Positions 17,045 to 26,677 are shown, counted from the stretch's first letter. The stretch is DNA of 64,000 nucleotides from Aciduricibacillus chroicocephali (GCF_030762805.1 NZ_CP129113.1:1936001-2000000), one strand, 5' to 3'. The notes: a model not told the origin generated them from the letters alone. Program-made: numbers and translations.

Positions 17045-18121
17045 CTAATATTCCTCTTCAACTAAAACTCCAGCAATTTTTGGACATTCTTCTTGAAGCA
17101 GTGAAGTATACTCCTCTGTCTTATATGGCTCTTCGAGTCGCTCCATGATCTTCCCAGCCTCTTTCAGCCATTCAATACCTTCTCCCGCCTTCTTTTTGTA
17201 TCGTCTCGTCACACCCTCTATGATATCTGCGTACTTTTCATCTGTTCCAGGATTAACGAACAATTCATACGTGTCGATTACTTCCTGCCCCGAATCGTTC
17301 GGGTCAGGATTGAAGGCATGAGGGTCAGTCGCATCGAAAATAGCGTAATCCAGCTCTGGCACACGAATCATGTCTACACTTTGAGGATCAAAGCTGCAGT
17401 GATAAAGCTCCAAGTTCAACCCTTTTTCAAGACATGTGTTTGCGATACGTTTCATCAGGGTAGATTTACCTGTACCCGCACGGCCGTGAACAAAGTGAAT
17501 CCGAGATGTGCGGTTTATAATTTCAGGAACAATATTGACAATGCCATCAGGCGTATTCGTTCCGAACATACGACGTTCAATTTGGGGTTCCTTCTGTCTG
17601 TCTGATACTTTACCTAGAAGGAGATCTGTGATTGTTTCTGCAACTTCATCGGCTTTTTCGAAGTCCATTTCATCTCCATAAACGGACTCCAGATCATCAT
17701 GAATTCTTAAACCGGCTAATAAGGCGTCATAAGCTTTATTGCATACTCCTTCTAAAAGCCGGACTTCTGCTGCATCTGGTTCGTTTTCGGCAAAATGGAC
17801 ATCGAGCTCGATACGAATCAATTTACCAAGCAACTTTGTTGGTAAATTGGCACTATCGGCAATTGTATTCGTGAGAATAGCTAGTGAATGATCTCGAATG
17901 ATCACTCCTTCTAAATATTCCTTACCATCGGGACTAAGCAGGACTTCATGTTCCGAATCGGCCACTGATTCCAGACAAGCATGAAGAACACTCGTTTTCA
18001 CTGTTTTTGACACATGATCCAATACACAAATCCGCTCAATGCCAATGAGTGTTTGCTCAGAAAGCAAATTGATGAACCCTTTGGATGTATGACCGGTCAA
18101 ATAATAGGGAATACGATACAT
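17045..18121 (-). CDS. P-loop ATPase of the PRK06851 family
   Basis: 358-residue soluble protein of a family conserved in spore-forming Firmicutes, with no assigned reaction known to me. A clear Walker A, HGRAGTGKSTLMK, lies near residue 213. The N-terminal half starts with a P-loop-like but degenerate GHTSKGFINLL. The later acidic stretch around DYAIFDATDPHAFNPDPNDSG may carry Walker B-type acidic residues. No membrane segment is seen. It is probably monocistronic, being followed by its own terminator. Its position upstream of the all island is likely incidental. Confidence 0.75.
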   Translation of the reverse strand: MYRIPYYLTGHTSKGFINLLSEQTLIGIERICVLDHVSKTVKTSVLHACLESVADSEHEVLLSPDGKEYLEGVIIRDHSLAILTNTIADSANLPTKLLGKLIRIELDVHFAENEPDAAEVRLLEGVCNKAYDALLAGLRIHDDLESVYGDEMDFEKADEVAETITDLLLGKVSDRQKEPQIERRMFGTNTPDGIVNIVPEIINRTSRIHFVHGRAGTGKSTLMKRIANTCLEKGLNLELYHCSFDPQSVDMIRVPELDYAIFDATDPHAFNPDPNDSGQEVIDTYELFVNPGTDEKYADIIEGVTRRYKKKAGEGIEWLKEAGKIMERLEEPYKTEEYTSLLQEECPKIAGVLVEEEY

Positions 18122-18227
18122 GGGGAACCCTTCCTTCTGTAAGATGCTCCAGTCATTATATGCATTCCTACTGCATACTATGCCGGAACATGTGCAGCTA
18201 CTTTAAAAAACAAAGAGGTGTCTTGCC

Positions 18228-18425
18228 ATGGAAAAGAGAAAAAGAACCGTATTTTACAGAAATAAATATTTCTGGATCATTCTAATTATCGCTGCGATCA
18301 TACTTTGGTCACTCAGCACAGTCATTTCTGGAAGAAGAGCATCTTTGACAAACAATCTAAATTCAATGCCTGCGACGGAACAGCATATTACAGTTCCTTC
18401 ATCTGATACAAATATTAACCTATAG
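18228..18425 (+). CDS. Small single-pass membrane protein, unknown
   Basis: 65 residues: a basic N terminus (MEKRKRTVFYRNK), one hydrophobic segment (about 15-33, FWIILIIAAIILWSLSTVI) and a polar Ser/Thr/Asn-rich tail, presumably outside the cell. The start is preceded by AAGAGGTG at about 8 nt. It lies between the ATPase, which is divergent, and the response-regulator phosphatase, which is co-oriented 171 nt downstream. I do not recognise the family. Confidence 0.6.
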   Translation: MEKRKRTVFYRNKYFWIILIIAAIILWSLSTVISGRRASLTNNLNSMPATEQHITVPSSDTNINL

Positions 18426-18533
18426 CATATAGAAATGCCGATTAGCTGTTCAATTAATTGTCCTGCTTAATATAGCAGCTTTTGCTATAATGGTATGGAA
18501 TCAAATATATTGGACCGGCATGCCACAGTCGAC

Positions 18534-18585
18534 AGCCATGCCTCTTAACGTTGGCATGGCCGGGCGAATGGCCCGGAAGATCGTG
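18534..18585 (+). promoter_or_regulatory. Tandem stem-loops before the RR-PP2C gene
   Basis: GCCATGCC pairs with GGCATGGC across a 10-base loop, and CGGGC then pairs with GCCCG across a short GAATG-type loop, ending just before the GGAGG ribosome binding site. The stretch is GC-rich compared with its flanks, with no T run, so it could affect translation initiation. Confidence 0.5.
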
Positions 18586-18596
18586 GAGGTAGAACG

Positions 18597-19724
18597 ATGG
18601 GGATTATCATAGTTGACGATAATAAAGTCAATCTGTTCGTAATGGAGAAGATTCTAAAAGCAGCTGGGTATGAAGAATTTGAATCATTCACATCCGCTCA
18701 ATCTTTATATGATCATTTGCAGCTGGCAGAACCTGTCCAGGAACCGGTTGAGGCTGATCTTATCCTCCTCGACATCATGATGCCGGACATTGATGGTATC
18801 GAAGCATGTAAGGAAATCAGGAAGCATGCCCGTTATAAAGACCTGCCAATCATCTTTGTCACCTCATTGGATGACAGTCAAATATTGGCCAAAGCATTAG
18901 ACGCGGGCGGAACGGACTATATATCAAAACCAATTAACAAGATGGAGCTGCTAGCTCGTATCCGTGCTGCTCTGAGACTGAAGAAGGAACTCGATCTTCG
19001 CAAAGAAAGCGAGCTAAAAATACATAGGGACCTCAAGCTCGCGGCCCGAGTGCAACGCGGCCTACTTAATAAGCCGATTAGTGAAGACATTCGGATTGAC
19101 GTAACATACAAGCCGTCCTCCGCTTTGTCTGGCGATATGTACTATTGGCAGAAATTCGACGACAACCGCTATGGAATCATGCTGTTCGACGTCATGGGCC
19201 ATGGAGTCTCTTCTTCACTCGTCTGCATGTTTGTCTCTTCGATTTTACGAGAAGCTATGAAAAATCTCAGGGAACCAGAGCTCGTTATTAAAGAGTTAAA
19301 CCGTCAAATGTCACTACTTGATCAGGAAACTTCTGATATCCCGTTTTATTTTACAGCTATATACTTAATCATTGATCCTCTTCGAAAAACCGTTGAATAT
19401 GTGAATGCCGGGCATCCTCCCGGCTTCTTGAATATTGATGGCTCACAGACTGTAGCACTATCAGGAGGCAGCTGTGCCATCGGCTTCTTTGATGAGATCA
19501 AAGTTAAAACTACAACTGTCAGCTACGAAGATCATATTCAGATTATGCTGTTCACAGACGGAGTTTACGAAGCAATGAAGCTTGTAGAAATAGAAGCTGA
19601 CAAACATCTTGAAAAGGTTACTTCCGAAGATTGGGGAGACTTAGCACCTTCACTGGATGATATTACACCTCACCAAAATGAACAGCCTGATGACATTTGT
19701 CTAATCACCATTCAAGTTAAATAA
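18597..19724 (+). CDS. Response regulator fused to PP2C-type serine phosphatase
   Basis: 375 residues. The N-terminal receiver domain (about 1-120) has the acidic DD pair in VDDNKVN, phosphoacceptor Asp59 in LLDIMMPD and Lys111 in SKPIN. A short coiled linker leads to a SpoIIE/RsbU-type PP2C domain with metal Asp motifs SGDMYY, FDVMGHGVSS, TDGVYEA and PDDICL. Such proteins usually dephosphorylate an anti-anti-sigma factor or similar partner on receiving a signal from a kinase. The start AUG follows GGAGG at 7 nt. It is convergent with cheR and the hybrid kinase gene, which is the obvious candidate phosphodonor. No STAS-domain partner lies in the window. Confidence 0.88.
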   Translation: MGIIIVDDNKVNLFVMEKILKAAGYEEFESFTSAQSLYDHLQLAEPVQEPVEADLILLDIMMPDIDGIEACKEIRKHARYKDLPIIFVTSLDDSQILAKALDAGGTDYISKPINKMELLARIRAALRLKKELDLRKESELKIHRDLKLAARVQRGLLNKPISEDIRIDVTYKPSSALSGDMYYWQKFDDNRYGIMLFDVMGHGVSSSLVCMFVSSILREAMKNLREPELVIKELNRQMSLLDQETSDIPFYFTAIYLIIDPLRKTVEYVNAGHPPGFLNIDGSQTVALSGGSCAIGFFDEIKVKTTTVSYEDHIQIMLFTDGVYEAMKLVEIEADKHLEKVTSEDWGDLAPSLDDITPHQNEQPDDICLITIQVK

Positions 19725-19727
19725 CAA

Positions 19728-19763
19728 AAGAAAGACCCAACTTCATAGAAGTTGGGTCTTCTT
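19728..19763. terminator. Bidirectional terminator between RR-PP2C and cheR
   Basis: AAGACCCAACTT / AAGTTGGGTCTT with flanking A and T tracts. Confidence 0.85.
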
Positions 19764-20606
19764 GCGGTAAATCCTATTTTGTTCATTGAAGTCCTCATAA
19801 GCGTTGGAAATCGTGGTAAACCTTAGAGTCTCTTTATCCCCAAGGCCCAAAAATCCTCCGTCTGAAAGGCTATTGTAAAATAGTTTCTGCACCTTCGCCT
19901 GCAACTCAGAGGAAAAATAGATGAGGACATTCCTGCAAATAACTAAATCGAATTCATTGAATGTATAATCCGTCACAAGATTATGCTGCCAAAAAATCAT
20001 ATTCTCCATCAAAGCAGGGTCGATATAGGCTGCATTTCGATCAGCTGTATAATACTCAGAGAAAGCCCTCATTCCCCCGGCACTAATATAATTTTTCGTA
20101 TACGCCTGCATTTTGGCGAGTGGGAACATACCCTGCCTCGCCCTTTTCAAGATATTGTCATTAAAGTCTGTCGCGAACATGACAGAACGTTCATAAAGCC
20201 CTGCTTCCTTCAGCAAAATAGCCATCGAGAAGACTTCCTCTCCTGAAGAACAGCCAGCATGCCAAATACGAATTTCGGGCAGCTTGGCCAATTCAGGCAA
20301 TACTTGCTCCCGTAGTGCCCGGAAAAACTCCGGGTCACGGAACATCTCTGTCACATTTATGGAAAAATCATTGAGCAGCTGCTGAAGAAAACCTTTTTCA
20401 TGAAAAGCCTTATCTAGAACCCGGGTTACAGTAGGAATATTATCGATTTTCATGCGATTTAGCACTCTTCGGGTAATGGATGACTTGGCATAACCACGAA
20501 AGTCATAACCTGAAAGTTGAAAGATTCCTTCCAGCAGCAGGTCAATTTCCATTTCAACCTGGGGGTTTGATTCCATTTCTTCTTCCCAAAGATGGTAGGC
20601 AGTCAT
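19743..20606 (-). CDS. CheR-type protein-glutamate methyltransferase
   Basis: SAM-dependent methyltransferase of about 287 residues with an all-helical CheR_N domain and the methyltransferase domain. Motifs are YDFRGYAKSSITRRVLNRM, NVTEMFRDPEFF, HAGCSSGEEVFSMAILL (SAM-binding GxSxGEE), FATDFN, and FDLVICRNVLIYF. The AUG at 20606 overlaps the stop codon of the upstream hybrid kinase by one base (TAATG), implying translational coupling. Pairing of an isolated cheR with a GAF/HAMP hybrid kinase is seen in chemosensory-like regulatory operons. Its substrate here is unknown, and it is probably not the flagellar chemotaxis CheR. Confidence 0.9.
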   Translation of the reverse strand: MTAYHLWEEEMESNPQVEMEIDLLLEGIFQLSGYDFRGYAKSSITRRVLNRMKIDNIPTVTRVLDKAFHEKGFLQQLLNDFSINVTEMFRDPEFFRALREQVLPELAKLPEIRIWHAGCSSGEEVFSMAILLKEAGLYERSVMFATDFNDNILKRARQGMFPLAKMQAYTKNYISAGGMRAFSEYYTADRNAAYIDPALMENMIFWQHNLVTDYTFNEFDLVICRNVLIYFSSELQAKVQKLFYNSLSDGGFLGLGDKETLRFTTISNAYEDFNEQNRIYRKKTQLL

Positions 20607-23398
20607 TACTGTACTTCCTCTCCAACCGGAGCCAGCCAAACACGCATTGCTGATAACAGCTGTTCCATGACAATTGGCTTGCTGATATAGTCTGAAGCTC
20701 CTGCCTCAAGACATCTCTCACGGTCCTGTTTCATCGCTTTTGCCGTCAATGCTATGATCGGCAAATTTGTGTACCCCAACTCATTTCTCAATGTGCTGAT
20801 TGCTTCATATCCATCCATTCGCGGCATCATAATATCCATCAGGACAATATCGATGTCAGTACGTTGCTGCATTGTTTCAAGACACTCAATTCCATCTCTT
20901 GCTTCTATGACATGCATACCATTCTTCTCAAGCACTTTCTTCAAGGCAAAGATATTACGCGGATCATCATCCGTAAGCAACACATGCTTGCCTGCAAATA
21001 TATCTATGTCATCCGGGATAGCATCTGTTCGAACTTCTACTTCTTCTGTAGCAGCTACTGTTGCAAGCGCAGTTTCTCCGTAAATTACTTTTGCAGTATC
21101 TTCCTGACTCCAATCAAGCAGCTGAATATCTTCTATCCCTTTTTTAAGACTAGGGACGAGAACGGTGAATTTGCTTCCTTTACCTTCTTCACTTTCAACC
21201 ATAATCGATCCACCAAGAAGTTTTGCAAATTCAGCACAGATTGAAAGCCCAAGTCCTGTACCGCCATACTTGCGGCTTGTCGCACCATCCGCCTGCTGGA
21301 AAGCCTCAAAGATAAGCGCATGCTTTTCAGGGGGAATCCCGATACCGGTATCCGACACAGAAAGCGCAATCCATTCGTCGCTCACTTGGCGCATGCTTTC
21401 TGCCATCTGACTATCCGTAATGGCAGTAAGCTGGAGTTTAACCTCACCAGCCTCGGTGAACTTAAGCGCATTTGATAGCAAGTTTTTTGCAATCTGCTGG
21501 AGTCGAGTAGAATCCGTATGGAAAATCTCCGGTACTTTCGGATCCTTTTCCACAACAAGACTAATGCCCTTTTCAGCAGCCTGATGATTAAATTTCAACT
21601 GAGTCAATTCAGCGAATTCACTCGTATTCAATTCATCAATGACTACTTCAATCTTTCCAGCTTCAACCTTAGAAAGGTCAAGGATGTCATTGATTAACCC
21701 AAGCAGATCTTTACCCGAAGACTGGATAATCTTCGCATATTCCGCTGTTTCACTCTCTGCCTCTTCCGCTTCATATAGCATTTCTGAAAGAATGAGAATG
21801 CTATTAAGCGGTGTGCGCAATTCATGTGACATATTTGCCAGGAATTCAGATTTATAACTGGAACTACGACGCAATTCATCATTCTTGTCTTCAAGTTGGC
21901 GTTTCGCCATTTCAAGCTCAAGTGCCTTTGATTCAGCTTCGGTCGTGCGATCTTCCAGCTGGTCATTCGTAGTTTGCAGCTCTTCTGATTGCATGCGCAA
22001 TTCTTCTGATTGTGTTTGCAGTTCCTCATGTTGAGCTTGGAGCTCTTCGGTCATCGTTTGAGAATCTTTCAGCAATCGTACTACTTCCATTCGATTCATA
22101 ACACTATGAACAATTACTCCAAACGTTTCACTGATTTCTTGGAACAGCATTATGTGGTCTTCCGTAAAATGATCCAACGTCGCAAGCTCAAGAATTGCGA
22201 CCGCTTTACCTTCAAAGATGACAGGCGCCACAAGAATACTCTTCGGTTTAACTTCTCCAAGTCCAGAACCAATAACGCGGTAATTTTCAGGAATGTCCTG
22301 AATAATATGCATTTGCATTTCTTCAGCACATTGACCGATAAGACCTTCACCGGCCTTAAAACGTTCCCGTCCGATGTTTTCGGCACTGTCGGCAAAAGAG
22401 CCGACCTTTTCATATTCAATACCGTTCTCGCATTCCTGTCTAATATAGAATGCTCCCATTGCTGCGTTTGTATTTCTCGCCATTTGCCCAAGAAACTCTT
22501 TCGCCAATATATCGATCAAGGCGACACCTTGGACAGATTTCAGTATTTCCGCGACACTAACTTGCAGCCAATCACGCTTTTCCATAATATCAAGCAATTC
22601 ATTCGTCGCTTCACCAAGATCTCGAATTTCGTCTCTTGTCTTCACATGAATACGTTTCTTAAGATCCTTGCTCGAATGAGCGAGTCCGCGAATCGTATTA
22701 GTAACACTATTTACAGTTCGAGTAATGGAACGAGCTGTCACATAGGCGATTACAATACTTACACCAGCAATAAGAATAAGGACACTGAATAGGCCAATGG
22801 TAAGATTCTTATTTCGCTCATCCAATTTAGCAACATGCTTTTGTGTAGTCATCTGTTCACTCTTGCGAAATGCTTCAAATTGGCGGCGACGCTTGTTCAT
22901 ATCTTCCTTACCCGGATCTTCGGACAGCAATGCTTCTATTTCTTTGCGGTTGCCATCTTCTCTCGCAGCGATTGCAGGCTCACCTGTATTTTTAATCCAA
23001 TCACGGATCGTTGTCTTAATTTCCCCTAAACGCTTAACCTGCTCTTTGTCATCTCTCAAATAATCAGCTAATTCAGCATAGCTGTCTTCCCACTTCGACA
23101 ATGCATTGAAAAACGGATTGAGATATGTTTCCTTTCCCGTAATCAGATAACCACGCTGACCTGTTTCCATATCAATGAAATAACTCTCCAGACGGTTAGC
23201 CATATTATTGACATCCATCTCATGCTTAATGATCTGATTTCTTTCAGCCTGCAAAGAACCGATCTGCATGTTTAATATTAAGAAGACTATGACGAGACAA
23301 ACAATTACTCCTGCATAGCCGATAATAATCTTAGGTTTAATTCCGAACTTTCTGCTATCCTTCACAGCTCCCCTTCTCTCCTGTTTGCTAGATTCCAT
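20606..23398 (-). CDS. Hybrid sensor histidine kinase (CHASE3-HAMP-GAF-HisKA-HATPase-REC)
   Basis: 930 residues. TM1 is near 22-46. An extracytoplasmic CHASE3-type helical domain follows (FIDMETGQRGYLITG is typical), then TM2 near 200-222, HAMP, and a GAF domain (about 285-435). A long coiled coil has Gln/Glu-rich heptads (EELQTQSEELRMQSEELQT). The H box SHELRTPLNS has His525, and N/G boxes include DTGIGI and GGTGLGLSI. The C-terminal receiver has Asp855 in LMDIMMPRMDGY. The AUG at 23398 has no ribosome binding site and lies only about 6 nt from a possible -10 (TATAAT at 23404-23409). A GUG at 23365 behind AAGGGGAG is an alternative start. Coupled to cheR; likely partner of the convergent RR-phosphatase. 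Confidence 0.92.
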   Translation of the reverse strand: MESSKQERRGAVKDSRKFGIKPKIIIGYAGVIVCLVIVFLILNMQIGSLQAERNQIIKHEMDVNNMANRLESYFIDMETGQRGYLITGKETYLNPFFNALSKWEDSYAELADYLRDDKEQVKRLGEIKTTIRDWIKNTGEPAIAAREDGNRKEIEALLSEDPGKEDMNKRRRQFEAFRKSEQMTTQKHVAKLDERNKNLTIGLFSVLILIAGVSIVIAYVTARSITRTVNSVTNTIRGLAHSSKDLKKRIHVKTRDEIRDLGEATNELLDIMEKRDWLQVSVAEILKSVQGVALIDILAKEFLGQMARNTNAAMGAFYIRQECENGIEYEKVGSFADSAENIGRERFKAGEGLIGQCAEEMQMHIIQDIPENYRVIGSGLGEVKPKSILVAPVIFEGKAVAILELATLDHFTEDHIMLFQEISETFGVIVHSVMNRMEVVRLLKDSQTMTEELQAQHEELQTQSEELRMQSEELQTTNDQLEDRTTEAESKALELEMAKRQLEDKNDELRRSSSYKSEFLANMSHELRTPLNSILILSEMLYEAEEAESETAEYAKIIQSSGKDLLGLINDILDLSKVEAGKIEVVIDELNTSEFAELTQLKFNHQAAEKGISLVVEKDPKVPEIFHTDSTRLQQIAKNLLSNALKFTEAGEVKLQLTAITDSQMAESMRQVSDEWIALSVSDTGIGIPPEKHALIFEAFQQADGATSRKYGGTGLGLSICAEFAKLLGGSIMVESEEGKGSKFTVLVPSLKKGIEDIQLLDWSQEDTAKVIYGETALATVAATEEVEVRTDAIPDDIDIFAGKHVLLTDDDPRNIFALKKVLEKNGMHVIEARDGIECLETMQQRTDIDIVLMDIMMPRMDGYEAISTLRNELGYTNLPIIALTAKAMKQDRERCLEAGASDYISKPIVMEQLLSAMRVWLAPVGEEVQ

Positions 23399-23467
23399 AT
23401 TTCCATTATAGCCTATTTCTCAGCATTATTGGAGTGTGAAAATCTTTTTCTACTCACCGATAAAGAA

Positions 23468-23505
23468 AGAACAGCACGCGGTTTAGCTACCGCGTGCTGT
23501 TCTTT
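23468..23505. terminator. Strong terminator between hybrid kinase and transporter
   Basis: ACAGCACGCGG / CCGCGTGCTGT with short loop, followed by TTCTTTC on either strand. It would mainly end the transporter gene transcript on the minus strand. Confidence 0.8.
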
Positions 23506-23512
23506 CGATTGA

Positions 23513-24790
23513 TCATAATGCTGATTTATTGAGTTTTTTCTTATCATCAAAAACATAGCGATTTCTTCCGACAAGAGCACCAAGAATTGATAGAACAAGG
23601 ACAACTGCCAAAATAACATAAAGCGGCGCTGACCACGTTTGCGTTTTATCATAGAGCAACCCAAGCAGCGTTGGCCCAAATGCAGAGAGAAGATAACCGA
23701 GCGACTGGGCCATCCCAGATAATTCTGCGGCATCTTTTCCTGTTTTTGCTCGTAAACCAAAGAATGCGAGTGCAAGGGAGAAGTTACCATTTACAGAGAG
23801 ACCGATAATTGCTGTACCAATAATCATCACGATATGTGAATGACCAAGAAGCAATGTTAAATAACCGACAAACATGGCGACACAAAGTCCAACTGCAAGA
23901 GCACTTTGACTCTTCACTCTATCTGCAAGCACAGGCACTATGAAGCTTGCAGGTAACCCGATAAACTGCATAAAGGAAAGCATCCATCCGGCTCCGGACT
24001 CAGTATATCCATTACTTTCCAATATCGCAGGAAGCCACGTGATTGTTACATAGAAAAGAAAGGCTTGCAAAGCCATAAAGAATGACATTTGCCAAGCTAA
24101 CCCCGATTTCCAAATTCTGCGATCATCGATATAATCCGGCTTTTGCTCCTCAGCTTTATGTTTTCTTTGGGATTTGGTTAAATGATTCCTGCGGTTTTCT
24201 TTTATAGCAAGAAAAATCCATACCGCTAGGCCAACAATAGCTGGAATTACCCAAATAACCAATGCCCACTTCCATCCCCATCCAAGACCTTTCGCGAATG
24301 GAACACTAAGTCCGGAAGAGATTCCTGAAACACCGCTCATTGTCGTGGAGTAGACGCCTGTCATCAAACCGACTTTCAGTGGGAATTTATGTTTAATGAC
24401 TCCTGGTATGAGAACATTCATAATAGCAATCCCAGCACCAGCGATCAAAGTACCTAGGAACAGAAATGATAGAAGCGAAACAGACCTGAGCAGCATGCCG
24501 CAAATCAGCATGAGCATACCTGCAACAATTGCTAGTTCATTCGTCAATCTCACTCCAACTTGTGGGGCAAGTGGAGACAAAAAGGCAAAGGCTAGTAAAG
24601 GCAATGTCGTCAAAAGACCCGCCATCCAATGCGCAAGTCCGTAATCTGCACCAATTGTCTGCAGAAGCGGACCTACTGCAGTAATAGCAGGGCGCATATT
24701 GGAGGCTGCCAAGATAATCCCGATAATTAGAACAAATTGATAGACCTTTAAATCCTTCTCGTCGACCAGAAGTTTATTTTGCTTTTCCAC
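23513..24790 (-). CDS. MFS transporter, CynX/NimT family
   Basis: About 425 residues with 12 predicted membrane segments and a central basic cytoplasmic loop (KENRRNHLTKSQRKHKAEEQK). The TM1 stretch LAASNMRPAITAVGPLL is the hallmark of the CynX/NimT (cyanate, 2-nitroimidazole) transporters. The substrate cannot be assigned; no cynS lies nearby. GUG at 24790 is preferred because GGGAG lies 8 nt upstream; the in-frame UUG at 24796 is too close. It is monocistronic between two terminators. Confidence 0.88.
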   Translation of the reverse strand: MEKQNKLLVDEKDLKVYQFVLIIGIILAASNMRPAITAVGPLLQTIGADYGLAHWMAGLLTTLPLLAFAFLSPLAPQVGVRLTNELAIVAGMLMLICGMLLRSVSLLSFLFLGTLIAGAGIAIMNVLIPGVIKHKFPLKVGLMTGVYSTTMSGVSGISSGLSVPFAKGLGWGWKWALVIWVIPAIVGLAVWIFLAIKENRRNHLTKSQRKHKAEEQKPDYIDDRRIWKSGLAWQMSFFMALQAFLFYVTITWLPAILESNGYTESGAGWMLSFMQFIGLPASFIVPVLADRVKSQSALAVGLCVAMFVGYLTLLLGHSHIVMIIGTAIIGLSVNGNFSLALAFFGLRAKTGKDAAELSGMAQSLGYLLSAFGPTLLGLLYDKTQTWSAPLYVILAVVLVLSILGALVGRNRYVFDDKKKLNKSAL

Positions 24791-24861
24791 AGGCAAGGCT
24801 CCCTTAATTTAAAACTTTATTACCAGCTTAGCATAATGCCCTTTCAAGAAAAAGTACGTAA

Positions 24862-24905
24862 GAAAAAGACGATCGTCCCCTTATCGGGTTCGAATCGTCT
24901 TTTTG
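24862..24905 (-). terminator. Terminator after the NCS2 permease at 24926
   Basis: Minus strand AAAAAGACGAT pairs with ATCGTCTTTTT across a 20-base loop and runs into Ts. Confidence 0.75.
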
Positions 24906-24925
24906 AACTGCTATTTTATATCTTT

Positions 24926-26287
24926 TCAGGCAGTACTCTCTTTTGCATTATTTTCTTCCGAAGCCTCGTACTCTGCTACTGGATCATAGTTTGCACCATT
25001 CAACCACCAGTTAAGAAGGAAGCAACCTACACCGGCTACTACCGGACCAGTACCAATTAGCATTGCAGCAAGCTGAGGAAGAGATTTGAATGTTTCATCA
25101 GAAGCACCTGCGCAAGCAAGAGCAAGACCGATACCAACACCGATAATCAACTGGTTTGAAGCCTTTGTTAGGTCGTCTTTAGCCATCATCTGCATTGAAG
25201 CAGCCATTAGCATACCGAACATCGGAACCATAGCTCCACCAAGAACAGCTGAAGGAATCATTGTTGTAACAGCCGCAATTTTAGGAACAAGACCGAGCAA
25301 TACGAGAATACCACCACCGAAAGCAACTACATAACGTGATACAACTTTAGTAAGGAATACAAGACCTACGTTCTGAGAGAAAGTAGAGTGGTTGAACGAG
25401 TTGAAGATACCACTGATAATACCGCCGATACCTTCTGCGCGCAAACCTTTCTTAATAATCTCACCATCAATACGCTTGCCAGAGACTTCACCCAAGGCGA
25501 AGAATACACCAGTAGATTCAACCATAATAATGATCCCAACGAGAGTCATCGTCAAAATTGCAGCAATATCAAACTTAGGAACACCGAAGTAGAATGGCTG
25601 CGGCAATGAGAACCAGCTAGCATCCTTAAGACCAGATGGGTCAACAAGGCCAATAAACGAAGCAAAAATTGTACCAATAACTAGTGATAGCAAAATTGCA
25701 CAAGACTTAACAAAACCTTTAGCATAATGGTTTAGCAACAAGAACACACCGAATGTGAAAGCTGCTGCTGTAAGATGCTGCCATGCACCAAAGTTTTCTG
25801 CGCTTCCGCCAGCTGCGTTACGCATTGCAACAGGCATCAACGTAATACCGATAACGAGTACTACAGAACCGGTTACAATCGGCGGGAAGAAACGGACAAG
25901 CTGTGTTGCAAACTGTGAAAGAACGGTTATGAGCACCCCAGCTCCAATTACACCACCAAGGATATAAGTAAGGCCCTCGGTTCCTCCGCCATGCCCTGTA
26001 CCTATCGAAATTGCCGGACCAACTACTACGAAAGAAATTGCCATTAATGCCGGAAGCTTCGCACCTACAAAGTTACCAATCCCTAGAGTTTGGATAAGTG
26101 ATACGATACCACATGTAAACAAGTCAAAAGAAATCAAGTATACGAGCTGTTCTTGCGTTAGACCCAATGCCCCCGCAATAAGAATCGGAACAGCGACTGC
26201 TCCCCCATACATTACCGCTACGTGCTGCATACCGAGTACTGTAGATTTACCAAAACCGAATTTCTCATCTACTCTTGAGTTACTCAT
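24926..26287 (-). CDS. NCS2-family xanthine/uric acid permease
   Basis: 453-residue polytopic membrane protein of the uracil/xanthine permease family (PbuX/PucJ/PucK group). The start LGMQHVAVMYGGAVAVPILIAGALGLT contains the conserved Gln-His of the family in TM1, and VESTGVFFALGEVSG is the family ExxG-type segment in TM8. FNSFNHSTFSQNVGLVFLT follows. The AUG at 26287 has AGGGGG 7-9 nt upstream. Preceded by a 583-nt non-coding region with two perfect cre sites, which suggests CcpA repression as expected for a catabolic purine transporter. It could feed uric acid to the allantoin pathway, but no urate oxidase is seen in the window. Confidence 0.88.
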   Translation of the reverse strand: MSNSRVDEKFGFGKSTVLGMQHVAVMYGGAVAVPILIAGALGLTQEQLVYLISFDLFTCGIVSLIQTLGIGNFVGAKLPALMAISFVVVGPAISIGTGHGGGTEGLTYILGGVIGAGVLITVLSQFATQLVRFFPPIVTGSVVLVIGITLMPVAMRNAAGGSAENFGAWQHLTAAAFTFGVFLLLNHYAKGFVKSCAILLSLVIGTIFASFIGLVDPSGLKDASWFSLPQPFYFGVPKFDIAAILTMTLVGIIIMVESTGVFFALGEVSGKRIDGEIIKKGLRAEGIGGIISGIFNSFNHSTFSQNVGLVFLTKVVSRYVVAFGGGILVLLGLVPKIAAVTTMIPSAVLGGAMVPMFGMLMAASMQMMAKDDLTKASNQLIIGVGIGLALACAGASDETFKSLPQLAAMLIGTGPVVAGVGCFLLNWWLNGANYDPVAEYEASEENNAKESTA

Positions 26288-26415
26288 TTTGGACCCCCTA
26301 GTTTAATAAAATTTAGCCAGATCCCCACTTTACTAGGAACCCTTTACAGAAATGACCCGTCCTTAAAGTTGAATAGATAGATAAAGTGCTTTTGCTTTTT
26401 GGAGAAAATCAAACT

Positions 26416-26431
26416 TAGAAAACGCTTTCAT
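26416..26431. promoter_or_regulatory. Catabolite-responsive element (cre 1)
   Basis: Minus strand ATGAAAGCGTTTTCTA fits the CcpA consensus WTGNAANCGNWNNCWW at every defined position. It lies 129 nt upstream of the NCS2 permease start. Confidence 0.8.
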
Positions 26432-26661
26432 TTCTCCCGCGGGCATTCCTATTTTCTATTTTTTTAATGAGGAAATGCCAACCCCCCTCGGCAATAAGTT
26501 TGGCTCGCTGCGATCTGTAATATTGTTAATAGTTCAATTGCTTGTTCGCTTGCTTGCCTGCTTTATCCTATTACCCGACTCTCGGCAAAATCACTCCTTT
26601 CAAATTAAAAATAAATATTTTTTACTAAGTGTGATTATTGAATAAATTTCTGCCAAAGTTA

Positions 26662-26677
26662 TTGTAAACGCTTTCAA
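26662..26677. promoter_or_regulatory. Catabolite-responsive element (cre 2)
   Basis: TTGTAAACGCTTTCAA fits the same CcpA consensus fully. It lies 375 nt upstream of the NCS2 permease. The rest of the 26288-26870 gap shows no gene. Confidence 0.75.
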
